Shown piece after piece: positions 33,234-44,905 of a DNA stretch of 64,000 bases; within the stretch, counting starts at the first letter, position 1; every line of letters starts with the position of its first letter. The position numbers were made by a program, and so were the translations under genes. The notes beneath the pieces were generated by a model. The model did no database searches and had not been told where the DNA came from. It saw only the letters and a program-made list of their open reading frames with translations. The DNA comes from Brevibacterium moorei. GTDB lineage: Bacteria; Actinomycetota; Actinomycetes; Actinomycetales; Brevibacteriaceae. Location of the stretch: assembly GCF_024580735.1 (NCBI RefSeq), contig NZ_JANIJX010000011.1, positions 1 to 64,000 of the forward strand. Reading direction: 5' to 3'.

Positions 33234-33602
33234 TCAGGCCTGGTCGTGCACCGTGACGGCGTAGCCGTCCGGGTCCGCGAAGGTGAAGGTCCGGCCGAAG
33301 GGGCTGGGCTTGGGCTCCGAGAGGATCGGGGTGCCCGCGGCGGTCAGCGAGTCGTAGAGCCCCTGCACATCGTCGCAGCACAGCCACAGCGCGACTCCCA
33401 GACCGGGCTGCTGGACCTGGTCGAGATTGACGCCGGGTAGCGGTTCGCGCACGGCGAAGGCGATCGGGGTGGTGGTGAAGACGATTGCGCCGGGAGGTGC
33501 GCTCGGCGCCCGGTGCAGGCCGAGGTGGGTCTCGTAGAACTTCGCCGAGCGCTGCAGGTCGCGTACCTGGAGGGCGATGAAATCGGGTCCGGTGACTGAC
33601 AT
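33234..33602 (-). CDS. VOC/glyoxalase-fold protein
   Basis: 122 aa with the paired beta-alpha-beta-beta-beta modules of the VOC superfamily: FIALQVRDLQRSAKFYETHL, then LWLCCDDVQGLYDSLTAAG and FTFADPDGYAVTVHD. Metal-ligand positions look partly conserved (Gln/Glu/His), so it may be a dioxygenase, lyase or drug-binding protein. AAGGAAC precedes ATG 33602. It is divergent from a MarR regulator whose operators lie in the shared gap, so it is the likely target of that regulator. Confidence 0.8.
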   Translation of the reverse strand: MSVTGPDFIALQVRDLQRSAKFYETHLGLHRAPSAPPGAIVFTTTPIAFAVREPLPGVNLDQVQQPGLGVALWLCCDDVQGLYDSLTAAGTPILSEPKPSPFGRTFTFADPDGYAVTVHDQA

Positions 33603-33693
33603 GGGGTGTTCCTTACTGTTCGACTGTCCTGGATCGACGATCCTGGACCGATTGTCCTGGTCCGTCCGGGGTTCGGTCCGAAGCCGGAGCGCG

Positions 33694-33739
33694 ATGTCAG
33701 GATGCTGACGTAGTCCACTATATGTCAGAATACTTACAT
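33694..33739. promoter_or_regulatory. Tandem MarR-type operators
   Basis: Two 18-bp copies of one semi-palindrome, ATGTCAGGATGCTGACGT (33694-33711) and ATGTCAGAATACTTACAT (33722-33739), with start-to-start spacing of 28 bp in the VOC/MarR divergent region. Consensus ATGTCAGnATnCTnACnT. The second overlaps the MarR start codon, so binding would block initiation of its own transcript. Confidence 0.7.
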
Positions 33740-34220
33740 GATTCAAGAGGTAAACGCGCGCGCGGCGGGCGAATCCGGAATCGCCGATTCCGGCCCCGAG
33801 GATTTGGGGACACTGGTGGGCTACCGGCTCAAAGAAGTGCAGTCGATACTGCGCTCCCGGATGGACGAGACCTTGCGGCCACTGGGCCTGACGACCCCGC
33901 AGTACGTCTGCCTGGAGGTACTCAGTCGCACTCCGGGCGCCTCGAACGCGGAGCTGGCCCGCGGCGCCTTCGTCACCCGGCAGACCATGAACACCCTGCT
34001 GCGCGGCCTACAGGAGCGGGGCCTGATCGAACGCGCGGTGCGCGCATCCAGTGGCAGGGCACTGCCGATTTCACTCACCGCGGCCGGGCGCGAGCTGCTG
34101 GGGGCCGCCGTCGAGCGCACTCACCGGGTCGAGGCCCGCCTGGTCTCCAGGCTCACCGCCGTTCAGCGCGAAACGCTGCAGGAAGCGCTGGCGGCCTGCG
34201 TCGAGGGCCTGCGCGATTGA
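33738..34220 (+). CDS. MarR-family transcriptional regulator
   Basis: 160 aa. LVGYRLKEVQSILRSRMDET opens the dimerisation helix; NAELARGAFVTRQTMNTLLR is the helix-turn-helix; RASSGRALPISLTAAGREL is the wing. The start ATG 33738 has no ribosome site and overlaps an operator, consistent with leaderless initiation. Likely represses itself and the divergent VOC gene. The stop is 4 bp from a perfect 58-bp palindrome. Confidence 0.88.
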   Translation: MIQEVNARAAGESGIADSGPEDLGTLVGYRLKEVQSILRSRMDETLRPLGLTTPQYVCLEVLSRTPGASNAELARGAFVTRQTMNTLLRGLQERGLIERAVRASSGRALPISLTAAGRELLGAAVERTHRVEARLVSRLTAVQRETLQEALAACVEGLRD

Positions 34221-34223
34221 ATG

Positions 34224-34281
34224 TGGACCGTTTGTTTCAGATTCCACTGTTCGAACAGTGGAATCTGAAACAAACGGTCCA
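34224..34281. repeat. GTTTCAGATT-family palindrome, copy D (perfect 58 bp)
   Basis: Positions 34224-34281 read the same on both strands: arm TGGACCGTTTGTTTCAGATT then CCACTG, centre TTCGAA. No mismatch. It lies between the convergent MarR and nhaA genes. The outer arm matches copies A-C, while the inner CCACTG/CAGTGG replaces copy C's TGGCTG/CAGCCA and copy A's GGGCC/GGCCC with pairing preserved. Confidence 0.92.
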
Positions 34282-34301
34282 TGGATGGAGGGCGCGGACC
34301 C

Positions 34302-35648
34302 CTACCGCAGATTGTCGCGGTAGTTGTTCTTGTACATCCGGTTGCGCGGGGCCAGCCATAGCGCGGAGAGCACGGTGGCCAGCACACTGGCCAGCAGGAT
34401 CGCGATCTTCGCGTCGTTCGCATGCTCTCCGGACACGCCGAAGCTCAGATCGGATACCAGCAGTGCAACCGTGAAGCCCACGCCCGCGACGATCGACACG
34501 CCGAACAGATCGGTCCAGGTCACCTGCCGGTCCAGGCGGCCCAGCGGGGTACGGGTGATCAGCCAGGTCGAGGCCATGATGCCGATCGGCTTGCCCAGCA
34601 CCAGGCCCACCATGATCCCCCAGAACACGGGCGCCTGCAGGGCTGCGACGAAACCGGACCAGCCGCCGATCGCCACGCCGGCGGAGAAGAATGCGAAGAT
34701 CGGAACGGCGATGGCCGAGGACAGCGGCGAGACCCGGTCGGACAGAATCATGGCCAGGGGGCGCTGCTCGGCCTCCACGCCCGAGGTCGCCGCCGGCGCG
34801 TCCTCATCCTCCTCCTCGAGTGCCACCTGGGACGCCGGCTTGGCGCCGTTGGCGGACATGGCCGCCGGCGTCACCAGCCCCAGCACCACGCCGGCAATCG
34901 TCGCGTGCACGCCGCTTTGGTACATGCACAGCCAGGCGATTGCGCCGATCGGCAACAGGATCAGCCACATCGCCCAGGCGTGCTTGGCGAAGAATCGGGG
35001 GGCGCCGCGGACCAGGAAGAAGTAGGCGAGGATCGGGACCAGCGCGCCCAACAGCCACAGGGGCTGGAGCCCCTGGGCGTAGAAGATCGCGATGATGACG
35101 ATCGCGATGAGGTCGTCGACCACGGCCAGGGTCATCAGGAAGACCCGCAGTGGGCTGGGCAGCCAGCGACCCACCACCGCCAGGATCGCCAGGGCGAAGG
35201 CGATATCGGTGGCCGTCGGAGTGGCCCAGCCCTGTAGGCCCTCGGTCCCGCTGGAGGCCACGATGGCCGCGAAGATGAGTGCCGGCACGATGACCCCGCC
35301 GCAGGCCGCGACCATCGGCGTCAGCGCCTGGCGCCAGTCGCGCAGGGCTCCACCGGTGAACTCGAACTTCAGGTCGAGGCCCACGCAGAAGAAGAACACG
35401 GCCAGCAGTGCGTCCGCGCACCAGTGGGCCACGCTCAGGTGCAGGGTGGTAAAGCCCAGGGGTAGGTCGAGGTAGGTGTCGCGCACGGCGAAGAACCAGC
35501 CCGCCAGTGGGGAGTTCGCGCAGATCACGGCCAGCACCGCCGCGACGATGAGCATGATGCCGCCCAGGTGTTCCCCGCGCAGGGCATTCATGATGGTGGT
35601 GCCCAGCGACGGTTTCGCGGGCTTGAGTGTTGTCGGTGTACTGGACAT
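34302..35648 (-). CDS. nhaA: Na+/H+ antiporter NhaA
   Basis: 448 aa inner-membrane antiporter that expels sodium in exchange for protons. Key residues are visible: TATDIAFALAIL (the Asp of helix IV, equivalent to Asp133) and TLAVVDDLIAI (the Asp-Asp pair of helix V, equivalent to Asp163/164). The cytoplasmic loop after helix VIII carries an acidic insert EEEDEDAP (about residue 290) longer than in E. coli. ATG 35648 follows GAAGAGGA. It stands alone, with a palindrome after the stop. Confidence 0.93.
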   Translation of the reverse strand: MSSTPTTLKPAKPSLGTTIMNALRGEHLGGIMLIVAAVLAVICANSPLAGWFFAVRDTYLDLPLGFTTLHLSVAHWCADALLAVFFFCVGLDLKFEFTGGALRDWRQALTPMVAACGGVIVPALIFAAIVASSGTEGLQGWATPTATDIAFALAILAVVGRWLPSPLRVFLMTLAVVDDLIAIVIIAIFYAQGLQPLWLLGALVPILAYFFLVRGAPRFFAKHAWAMWLILLPIGAIAWLCMYQSGVHATIAGVVLGLVTPAAMSANGAKPASQVALEEEDEDAPAATSGVEAEQRPLAMILSDRVSPLSSAIAVPIFAFFSAGVAIGGWSGFVAALQAPVFWGIMVGLVLGKPIGIMASTWLITRTPLGRLDRQVTWTDLFGVSIVAGVGFTVALLVSDLSFGVSGEHANDAKIAILLASVLATVLSALWLAPRNRMYKNNYRDNLR

Positions 35649-35888
35649 TGGGGTCCTCTTCGGATCGACGGGGTCGCCGGGCACATGCGCAGCACGTGCT
35701 CTGACCCCGATTATTCACATGAGAGACCACCCGCGCCGTATACCGTGGGTACGCGCCGAGGTGTTCCCGCCGACCAGACTTCCCGGCACACCGGGGACAA
35801 CCTTAGCGGCTCATGTCGCCCAGCGCACATTCTGTGTTTCGCCGCGGCCCCTTGCCAGGTGCGCGGGGTCGTGATGTGATGGATGTGT

Positions 35889-35992
35889 GACACGGGGTAC
35901 CGCCCGTATGCGCCGGATGAAGATCGGGTGCGACGAGTGGCTGAGAAATACCCGTTGAACCTGATCCAGTTAGCACTGGCGAAGGGATTGTC
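35889..35992 (+). promoter_or_regulatory. TPP riboswitch (THI box)
   Basis: Clear thi-box conserved parts in order: the ACACGGGGT 5' arm, CTGAGA (35941-35946), ATACCCGT, and GAACCTGATCCAGTTAGCAC then TGGCGAAGGGA (35957-35987). P1 can close with GACA (35889-35892) and TGTC (35989-35992). It binds thiamine pyrophosphate and normally turns expression down when TPP is plentiful. It lies 123 bp before an SDR gene that is followed by a flavin monooxygenase, not beside a known thi synthesis gene. Confidence 0.93.
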
Positions 35993-35996
35993 CGGT

Positions 35997-36023
35997 GTTC
36001 ACCGCCCACCGTGGGCCGGTGAC
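35997..36023 (+). terminator. Expression-platform hairpin of the TPP riboswitch
   Basis: GTTCACCGCCCAC (35997-36009) and GTGGGCCGGTGAC (36011-36023) form a GC-rich stem directly after the aptamer. CCGGTG at its 5' edge adjoins the P1 strand, so alternative pairing is possible. No U-run follows, so it may be a Rho-dependent or actinobacterial-type terminator, or it may act on a later step. Confidence 0.55.
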
Positions 36024-36114
36024 AGTGTATGGTCGGCCGGCAGCAGGGTATCCACCCGCGGGCACGACCGGACGCGCACCGATCGCCTTCGCCTCCTATC
36101 GAGAGGCATGCATC

Positions 36115-36891
36115 ATGACATCAACCGTTCTTCCGCTCGCCGAGCAGATCGTCCTGGTCACCGGTGGGGCCCGCGGCCTGGGCGCGGCCGTGTCCAGGGC
36201 ATTCCTGGGCCAGGGCGCCCGCGTCGTCATCGACTATCGTGCTTCGCACGATGCCGCCGGGGCCCTGGCCCAGGAGTTCCCCGACCGGGCACTCGCGATC
36301 CAGGCGGACGTCCGGGACCGTGCCCAAGTCGATTCCCTTTTCGCCGAGGCATCCGCCACCTGGGGTGCCCCCGTCACCACGGTGGTCAATAACGCCCTGA
36401 TCGACTTCTCATTCAACGGTGATGCCCGAGCGAAGGCGGACCGGATCACGTACCCGGAACTCGCCGCGCAGTTCGCCGGTTCCGTTCAGGGCCCACTGAA
36501 TGTCATCCAGTCGGCGCTGCCCGGCATGACGCGGGCCGGTTTCGGGCGGGTCGTCAACATCGGGACCAATCTGTTCCAGAACCCTGTTGTGCCGTATCAC
36601 GACTACACCGCCGCCAAGGCGGCACTGCTGTCCCTGACCAGGACGTTCGCCGACGATCTGGGGCCCCGGGGGATTACCGTCAATATGGTCTCCGGTGGAC
36701 TCCTGCAGACCACCGATGCATCGGCGGCCACCCCGGAAGAGGTCTTCGCCGGGATCGCCGCGAGTACCCCGCTGCGCGCGGTCACAACGCCCGAACAGCT
36801 GGCCGACGCGGTGTTGTTCTTCGCCAGCCCCTGGGCGCGGGGCGTGACCGGACAGAATCTCATCGTGGACGGCGGCCTGGTCAAGGGGTGA
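36115..36891 (+). CDS. SDR oxidoreductase under TPP-riboswitch control
   Basis: 258 aa Rossmann short-chain dehydrogenase annotated in relatives as 3-oxoacyl-ACP reductase-like. Cofactor motif TGGARGLGAAV; active-site Tyr-Lys in YHDYTAAKAAL. Counting 13 back from that Tyr, the usual catalytic Ser is Thr (NIGTNLF), and the NNAG motif is NNAL, so this is a divergent subgroup. The segment NIGTNLFQNPVVPYHDY and the tail ASPWARGVTGQNLIVDGG are, from memory, shared with thiamine-regulated SDRs of Firmicutes (the predicted oarX group). GAGAGG precedes ATG 36115. It overlaps the monooxygenase by 4 bp. A role in thiamine precursor salvage or repair is inferred. Confidence 0.85.
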   Translation: MTSTVLPLAEQIVLVTGGARGLGAAVSRAFLGQGARVVIDYRASHDAAGALAQEFPDRALAIQADVRDRAQVDSLFAEASATWGAPVTTVVNNALIDFSFNGDARAKADRITYPELAAQFAGSVQGPLNVIQSALPGMTRAGFGRVVNIGTNLFQNPVVPYHDYTAAKAALLSLTRTFADDLGPRGITVNMVSGGLLQTTDASAATPEEVFAGIAASTPLRAVTTPEQLADAVLFFASPWARGVTGQNLIVDGGLVKG

Positions 36892-38222
36892 GGGACGTGA
36901 CGGTCAAGCAGGCCCATCTCAACCTGTTCATCCACGGTGTCGGCCACCACGCGGCCGCTTGGCGTGCACCGGATGCGCCAAGCGAACACCTCACCGATGT
37001 GGAGTACTACAAGGAACTGGCCAGGATCGCCGAACGCGGCAAACTGGACGCCGTGTTCTTCGCCGACGGACAGTCCCTCAGCGGGGACGCAGTGCAGGAC
37101 GGGCCCGGTTGGGCCCTCGAACCCCTCACTCTGCTGGCCGCCATGAGCCAGGCGACGGATCGTATCGGACTGGTCAGTACTGTGTCGGCCACGTTCTACA
37201 CGCCGTACCATGCGGCGCGGATGTTGGCCGGTCTGGACCATATTTCAGGAGGGCGCATCGGCTGGAACGTGGTGACCTCGATGTTCGATGCAGAAGCGCA
37301 GAACCACGGCATGCCGCACCTGCCGGATCATGCCACCCGTTACGCCAGGGCCGAAGAGTTCGTCGACGTCGTGTTGCGGCTGTTCGATTCCTGGCCGGCC
37401 GACTCCATCGTCGTCGAACGGGGAGAGGGGATTGGGGCTTCTGGAGTCCACCCCGGCCGGTATGTCGATGCCGCCATGCTCACCGAGCTCAACCACAGCG
37501 GTCGGAATTTCGCGGTGCGGGGCCCGCTCAACGTGCCGAGCCCTCCCCAGGGTCGGCCTGTGCTCTTCCAGGCCGGGGCCTCGGAACAGGGCCGCGACCT
37601 GGCCGCGCGCCGCGCGGAGGCAATATATGCGGTGGCCTACGACGCCGAGGCCGGACGTGCCTATCGTGGCGATGTGCGCCGTCGCATCGCCGCCGCCGGG
37701 CGCAATCCGGACGCAGTGGCGATTCTGCCCGGTTTGGTGACCTATGTGGGGTCGACCATGGAAGAGGCCCTGGCCAAACAGGCGGCACTCGACGGACTCC
37801 TCCCCGTGGAGAACTCGCTGCGGCAGCTCAGCGTGTTCATCGGACAGGACACCTCGGGATGGGACCTGGATGCACCCGTGCCGCCGCTGCCCCCGTTGGA
37901 GGAGTTCACGGGGCCCAAAGGCCGCTACGCCACGATTCTGCGCATCATCGCCACTCAACGGCCCACGGTGCGCCGGCTGCTGGGCCGGTTGGCGGCGGGT
38001 GGGGGCCATTGCACGATGGTGGGCACACCGGAGTCGATCGCCGACGAGATCGAGATGTGGCTCGATACCGGTGCCGCCGATGGGTTCAATCTGATGCCGC
38101 CCTCCCTGCCACAGGGTATCGAGGACTTCGTCGACCATGTCGTGCCCCAATTGCAGCGGCGCGGTAGATTCCGCACGGAATACGTGGGAAAGACCTTGAG
38201 AGCTCACCTGGGCCAGTCCTAA
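36888..38222 (+). CDS. NtaA/SnaA/DmoA-family FMN-dependent monooxygenase
   Basis: 444 aa luciferase-like TIM barrel. Family marks: GKLDAVFFADGQSL, ISGGRIGWNVVTSM, RYARAEEFVDVVLRLFDSW and GFNLMPPSLPQGIEDFVDHV. Enzymes of this branch use FMNH2 and O2 to cleave C-S or C-N bonds (dimethylsulfide, nitrilotriacetate, EDTA) and need a separate flavin reductase. The GTG start overlaps the SDR stop (GTGA), so the pair is coupled and falls under the same TPP riboswitch. Together they could oxidise a sulfur- or nitrogen-containing thiamine fragment such as a thiazole; this is inference. Confidence 0.87.
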   Translation: MRDVTVKQAHLNLFIHGVGHHAAAWRAPDAPSEHLTDVEYYKELARIAERGKLDAVFFADGQSLSGDAVQDGPGWALEPLTLLAAMSQATDRIGLVSTVSATFYTPYHAARMLAGLDHISGGRIGWNVVTSMFDAEAQNHGMPHLPDHATRYARAEEFVDVVLRLFDSWPADSIVVERGEGIGASGVHPGRYVDAAMLTELNHSGRNFAVRGPLNVPSPPQGRPVLFQAGASEQGRDLAARRAEAIYAVAYDAEAGRAYRGDVRRRIAAAGRNPDAVAILPGLVTYVGSTMEEALAKQAALDGLLPVENSLRQLSVFIGQDTSGWDLDAPVPPLPPLEEFTGPKGRYATILRIIATQRPTVRRLLGRLAAGGGHCTMVGTPESIADEIEMWLDTGAADGFNLMPPSLPQGIEDFVDHVVPQLQRRGRFRTEYVGKTLRAHLGQS

Positions 38223-38300
38223 GTCGTCCCGCACGGCCCAGCGACATCCGTAACCTGTCCGTCGCAAATCTTCGCTAGACTTGGCAGCAGCCGTCATGAC

Positions 38301-38485
38301 GCGCTCTGGGAGAGCCGCTGGACGAATCGGACCGATGATCGGACCAGTGGCGCCGTAGGTGCAATTCCCTCCCCGGGAAACTCTCAGGCCCAGTACCAGT
38401 GCGCGCAGGCAACTCTGGAGCGCACGCGCGCCCGCCTCGGACCCCTGGCCCGAGCAGCGCAAGCCGAGTGACAGAGCGGGGAGGA
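38301..38485 (+). promoter_or_regulatory. Glycine riboswitch
   Basis: The first aptamer shows GGGAGAGCC (38308-38316), GCGCCGTAGGTGCAA, and the signature CCCGGGAAACTCTCAGGCCC (38374-38391 region). GCGCTC (38301-38306) can close with GAGCGC (38418-38423). Downstream, GTGACAGAGCGGGGAGG (38469-38485) is the usual 3' end, but the GGAGAG/ACTCTCAG core of a second aptamer is not intact, so this looks like one aptamer with a ghost second. It senses glycine and should switch on gcvPTH. It lies in the 294-bp gap before gcvP. Confidence 0.88.
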
Positions 38486-38516
38486 CTGACCTGATCCAGC
38501 CGATCGAAGGAAGTTC

Positions 38517-41536
<3,020 letters not shown>

Positions 41537-41540
<4 letters not shown>

Positions 41541-42676
41541 GCCAGACCGCCCTGTACAACGTCCACAAGCAGCTGGGTGCTGCGTTCACCGACTTCGGCG
41601 GCTGGGACATGCCGCTGAAGTACGGTTCGGAACTGGCCGAGCACCGCGCGGTGCGCCAGACGGCCGGACTGTTCGATCTGAGCCATATGGGCGAGGTCCG
41701 GGTGTCCGGCCCGGATGCCGCTGCCTATCTGGACTACGCCCTGCTGGCCCGCTACACCCCGATGGAGGTGGGCCGGGCCAAGTACGGCGTGATCCTGGAC
41801 GCCGCCGGTCACACGATCGACGACCTCATCACCTACCGGCTGGCCGATGACGAATTCCTCGTCGTGCCCAATGCCGCGAACACCGCCGTGGTCTTCGCCG
41901 CCATGAGCGAACGCACCGGCGACTTCGAGGTGACGGTGGTCGACGAATCGGCCCAGACCTCGCTCGTTGCGGTGCAGGGGCCCGCCGCCGAGGCGATCCT
42001 GCTGGCGACGCAGGGTGAGGACACTGCGGCCGCCGAGGACGCTGCGATCGCCGCAGCCCGCACGGCGATCACGGAGCTGCGCTACTACGCCTGGACCCGG
42101 GTGGAGATCCTGGGCGTGTCCGTGCTGCTGGCGCGCACCGGCTACACCGGTGAGGACGGCTTCGAGCTGTTCGTCGACAATGCGCACGCGGTGCTGCTGT
42201 GGAACTACCTGGAGAACGTGGGCGAGGACAAAGGGTTGGTCCCGTGCGGCCTGGCCAGCCGCGACTCCCTGCGCCTGGAGGCCGGGATGCCGTTGTTCGG
42301 CCACGAGATGGACTCCACCACCAGCCCCTTCGACGCGGGGCTGGGCGGAATGGTCCGCGGAGCGCTGAAGCACAAGGGCGAGTTCTTCGCTCGCGCGGCG
42401 CTCGAGGCGATGGGCGAACCGACGCGCGTGCTGGTGGGGCTGAGCTCCGAACAGCGCCGCGCCGCCCGTGCGGGAGCCACCGTGCTCGATGCTGCCGGGG
42501 CCGCGATCGGCACGGTCACTTCGGGCCAGCCGAGCCCCACCCTGGGCCACCCCATCGCACTGGCCTATGTGGACACGGCGGTTGCTGCCCCCGGCACACA
42601 GCTGAGCGTGGACGTGCGCGGCAAGGGCCTGCCGTTCACGGTGGTCGAACTGCCGTTCTACCGGCGGCAGTCCTAG
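41537..42676 (+). CDS. gcvT: Aminomethyltransferase, T-protein
   Basis: 379 aa. Transfers the methylene group from aminomethyl-GcvH to tetrahydrofolate, releasing ammonia. Start [17 protein letters not shown]..., with MSHMGE-equivalent [14 protein letters not shown], the folate-site Asp in GEDGFELF, and [30 protein letters not shown] precedes the ATG, which lies within the gcvP stop. Followed by a hairpin, then gcvH 97 bp downstream. Confidence 0.95.
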
Positions 42677-42680
42677 GGTC

Positions 42681-42718
42681 GCGGGCCCAAGGCGTCGTGC
42701 TTAAGGCGTCGGGCCCGC
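42681..42718 (+). terminator. Hairpin between gcvT and gcvH
   Basis: GCGGGCCC (42681-42688) pairs with GGGCCCGC (42711-42718); the loop carries AAGGCGTC twice. It lies 5 bp past the gcvT stop. Since gcvH follows, this could be a partial terminator or an RNA-stability stem that sets unequal subunit levels. Confidence 0.55.
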
Positions 42719-42773
42719 GCATGGCGCGAGCGTTCTAGAGTTTTCATACACACATATTCAAAGGAGCATCATC

Positions 42774-43172
42774 ATGGCCGAACTTCCCCCGCTGCCGCAG
42801 GACTTCCAGTACTCGGCGGACCACGAATGGGTCAACACGACCGCATCCGAACTGGTCGGCACGACCGTGCGGGTGGGCATCACCGCGGTTGCCGCCGACG
42901 CCCTCGGCGAGGTCGTCTTCGTCGAGCCCCCGGCCGTCGGTGATAGCATCACCGCAGGTCAGGCCTGTGGCGAGGTCGAATCGACGAAGTCGGTATCCGA
43001 TATCGTGGCACCCGTGTCCGGTACCGTGACCGCGGTCAACGAGGCCGCCACCGCGGACTCGAGCCTGCTGAACTCGGACCCCTACGGCGCCGGCTGGCTG
43101 TTCGAGGTCGAGGTCACCGCAGCGGGCGAGCTGCTGGACGCCGCCGCCTACGCCGCGGCCAACCACATCTGA
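42774..43172 (+). CDS. gcvH: Glycine cleavage system H protein
   Basis: 132 aa lipoyl carrier. The lipoyl lysine is in [19 protein letters not shown] (VESTKS). Other marks: YSADHEWV near the N-terminus and [16 protein letters not shown] near the end. AAAGGAGCATCATC precedes ATG 42774. Shuttles aminomethyl groups between GcvP and GcvT. A possible local promoter (AT-rich ACACACATATTC, about 42748-42759) could add to read-through from gcvT. Confidence 0.95.
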   Translation: MAELPPLPQDFQYSADHEWVNTTASELVGTTVRVGITAVAADALGEVVFVEPPAVGDSITAGQACGEVESTKSVSDIVAPVSGTVTAVNEAATADSSLLNSDPYGAGWLFEVEVTAAGELLDAAAYAAANHI

Positions 43173-43187
43173 GGAAACACCCCCTGA

Positions 43188-43250
43188 CGCTGAGCAGGCG
43201 ATTCGGTCTGAGAAAAGTGCCTGCGAGCCGACCGAACCGCCTGCTCAGCG
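43188..43250 (+). terminator. 21-bp-arm palindrome after gcvH
   Basis: CGCTGAGCAGGCGATTCGGTC (43188-43208) pairs with 43230-43250 with one mismatch, loop 21 nt. It lies 15 bp past gcvH and 22 bp before the sdaA start. It could end the gcv transcript or only reduce read-through into sdaA. Confidence 0.7.
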
Positions 43251-43272
43251 TGGGGATAGGAGAAGGGTAGTC

Positions 43273-44730
43273 ATGGTCAGCGTCTTCGAACTGTTCACGG
43301 TGGGCATCGGCCCGTCGTCATCGCACACCGTCGGCCCGATGCGCGCGGGCCTGCGCTTCACGCACCTGGTAGCCGAGGCCGTGGCCGGGGACTGGTCCCG
43401 CCTGGCCGGGCTGCGGGTGGACGTATTCGGTTCGCTGGCCGCCACGGGTTCCGGCCACGGCACCTTCGATGCGATCCTGCTGGGCCTGCAGGGCTGCGAC
43501 CCGGAGACCACCCTGCCGAATGAGGTCGACGCCCGGAACTCGCGCCTGGCCCAGACCGGGATGCTGCCGTTTGCCGACCGCCTGATCGGCGCGGGGGAGT
43601 TCCCCGGCGAGGTCCGCTGTCTGCCGTTCACCGAGGCGGACATGGTCAAGCGCCCGCTGACCGTGCTGCCGCGGCACACGAACGCGCTGGAACTCACGGC
43701 CTTCGACCGGGACGGCGCCCAGCTGGCCCACGACACCTACTACTCCGTGGGCGGCGGTTTCATCGTCGCGGCCTCGGAGGAGGAAGGCGAGGCGGCCGAC
43801 GGCGCCGCGCAGGCGTCCCAGGGGGCACCCTCCGGGGCGCCGGCTGCGGTGCATGCGTTCGCCTCGGGCGCTGATCTGCTGGAACTGGCCGGGCACACCG
43901 GCAAGCCGTTCTGGCGGCTGGTGCTGGACAATGAGCTGACCAGCCGGACCGAATCGCAGATCCGCGCCGGCGTGCTGCACATCTACGAGGTGATGGAACA
44001 GTGCGCGGCGAACTCGATCGACCGCTCCGGCTTCCTGCCCGGCGGGCTCAATGTGCGCAGGCGCGCGCACGACTGGTTCCTCAAGCTCAAGGAGATGGAC
44101 CCCGAGCGCAAACCGGAGTTCTACCAGGAATGGGTGAACCTGGTGGCGCTGGCCGTCAACGAGGAGAACGCCTCGGGCGGGCGGGTCGTCACCGCGCCCA
44201 CGAATGGCGCGGCCGGGATCATCCCCGCCGTCATGCACTACGCCCTGAACTATGTGCCCGGTGTCGTGGCCGAGGGGCAGCGGGGGCGGGAGCGCGCGAT
44301 CGTCGAATTCCTGCTCACCGCCACCGCGATCGGCACGCTCTACAAGCGCAACGCCTCGATCTCCGGGGCCGAGGTCGGCTGCCAGGGCGAGGTCGGATCC
44401 GCGTCCTCGATGGCAGCGGCCGGCCTGGCGCAGGTCCTCGGCGGGACCCCCAAGCAGGTGGAGAACGCCGCCGAGATCGCGATGGAGCACAATCTGGGCC
44501 TGACCTGCGATCCGATCGCCGGACTGGTCCAGGTGCCGTGCATCGAACGCAATGCGATCGCCGCGGGCAAGGCGATCAACGCCGCGAAGATGGCACTGTG
44601 GGGCGATGGCGAGCACCGCGTGAGCCTGGACGAGGTGATCCAGACGATGAAGTCCACGGGCGAGGACATGAGCCACAAGTACAAGGAGACCGCAATGGGC
44701 GGGCTCGCGGTGAATGTGGTGGAGTGCTGA
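43273..44730 (+). CDS. sdaA: L-serine ammonia-lyase, iron-sulfur, single chain
   Basis: 485 aa one-chain L-serine dehydratase; converts L-serine to pyruvate and ammonia. The beta-like domain has [12 protein letters not shown] near residue 16, and the catalytic domain [19 protein letters not shown]. Three cysteines fit the [4Fe-4S] ligands: GCQGEVGS, then [18 protein letters not shown] with ten residues between the last two. A 25-residue Ala/Gly insert occurs near 170-190. GGAGAAGG precedes ATG 43273. Beside gcvPTH it lets glycine-derived serine drain to pyruvate, provided GlyA is encoded elsewhere. Confidence 0.95.
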   Translation: MVSVFELFTVGIGPSSSHTVGPMRAGLRFTHLVAEAVAGDWSRLAGLRVDVFGSLAATGSGHGTFDAILLGLQGCDPETTLPNEVDARNSRLAQTGMLPFADRLIGAGEFPGEVRCLPFTEADMVKRPLTVLPRHTNALELTAFDRDGAQLAHDTYYSVGGGFIVAASEEEGEAADGAAQASQGAPSGAPAAVHAFASGADLLELAGHTGKPFWRLVLDNELTSRTESQIRAGVLHIYEVMEQCAANSIDRSGFLPGGLNVRRRAHDWFLKLKEMDPERKPEFYQEWVNLVALAVNEENASGGRVVTAPTNGAAGIIPAVMHYALNYVPGVVAEGQRGRERAIVEFLLTATAIGTLYKRNASISGAEVGCQGEVGSASSMAAAGLAQVLGGTPKQVENAAEIAMEHNLGLTCDPIAGLVQVPCIERNAIAAGKAINAAKMALWGDGEHRVSLDEVIQTMKSTGEDMSHKYKETAMGGLAVNVVEC

Positions 44731-44769
44731 GGCGCTGAGCTCTGGGGCGCTGGGTGCACCCACAACTGT

Positions 44770-44814
44770 AGGTGTTTGTTCACTCGCGGGCGCCGTGGCG
44801 GTGCGAGTGTAACC
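44770..44814 (+). repeat. AGGTGTTTGTTCA repeat, copy 1
   Basis: AGGTGTTTGTTCACTCG at 44770-44786, followed by CACTCGC/GCGAGTG dyad sequence and GTAACC. It matches 45921-45937 exactly over 17 bp and 46028-46044 with one change on the other strand. It lies just past the 3' end of the endonuclease-like gene. Confidence 0.75.
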
Positions 44815-44905
44815 TCCGGGCGCTGATTCGTGGCCTGGATGGCGTGGTGTCGCATGTTCGTGGAACCCCACGCCGTGCGACTGTACGGTCTAATACAGGC
44901 GTGGC

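Noticed and set aside
38401-38485. A second intact glycine aptamer.
   Set aside because: The conserved GGAGAG and ACTCTCAG cores are missing; only the 3' GTGACAGAGCGGGGAGG tail matches.
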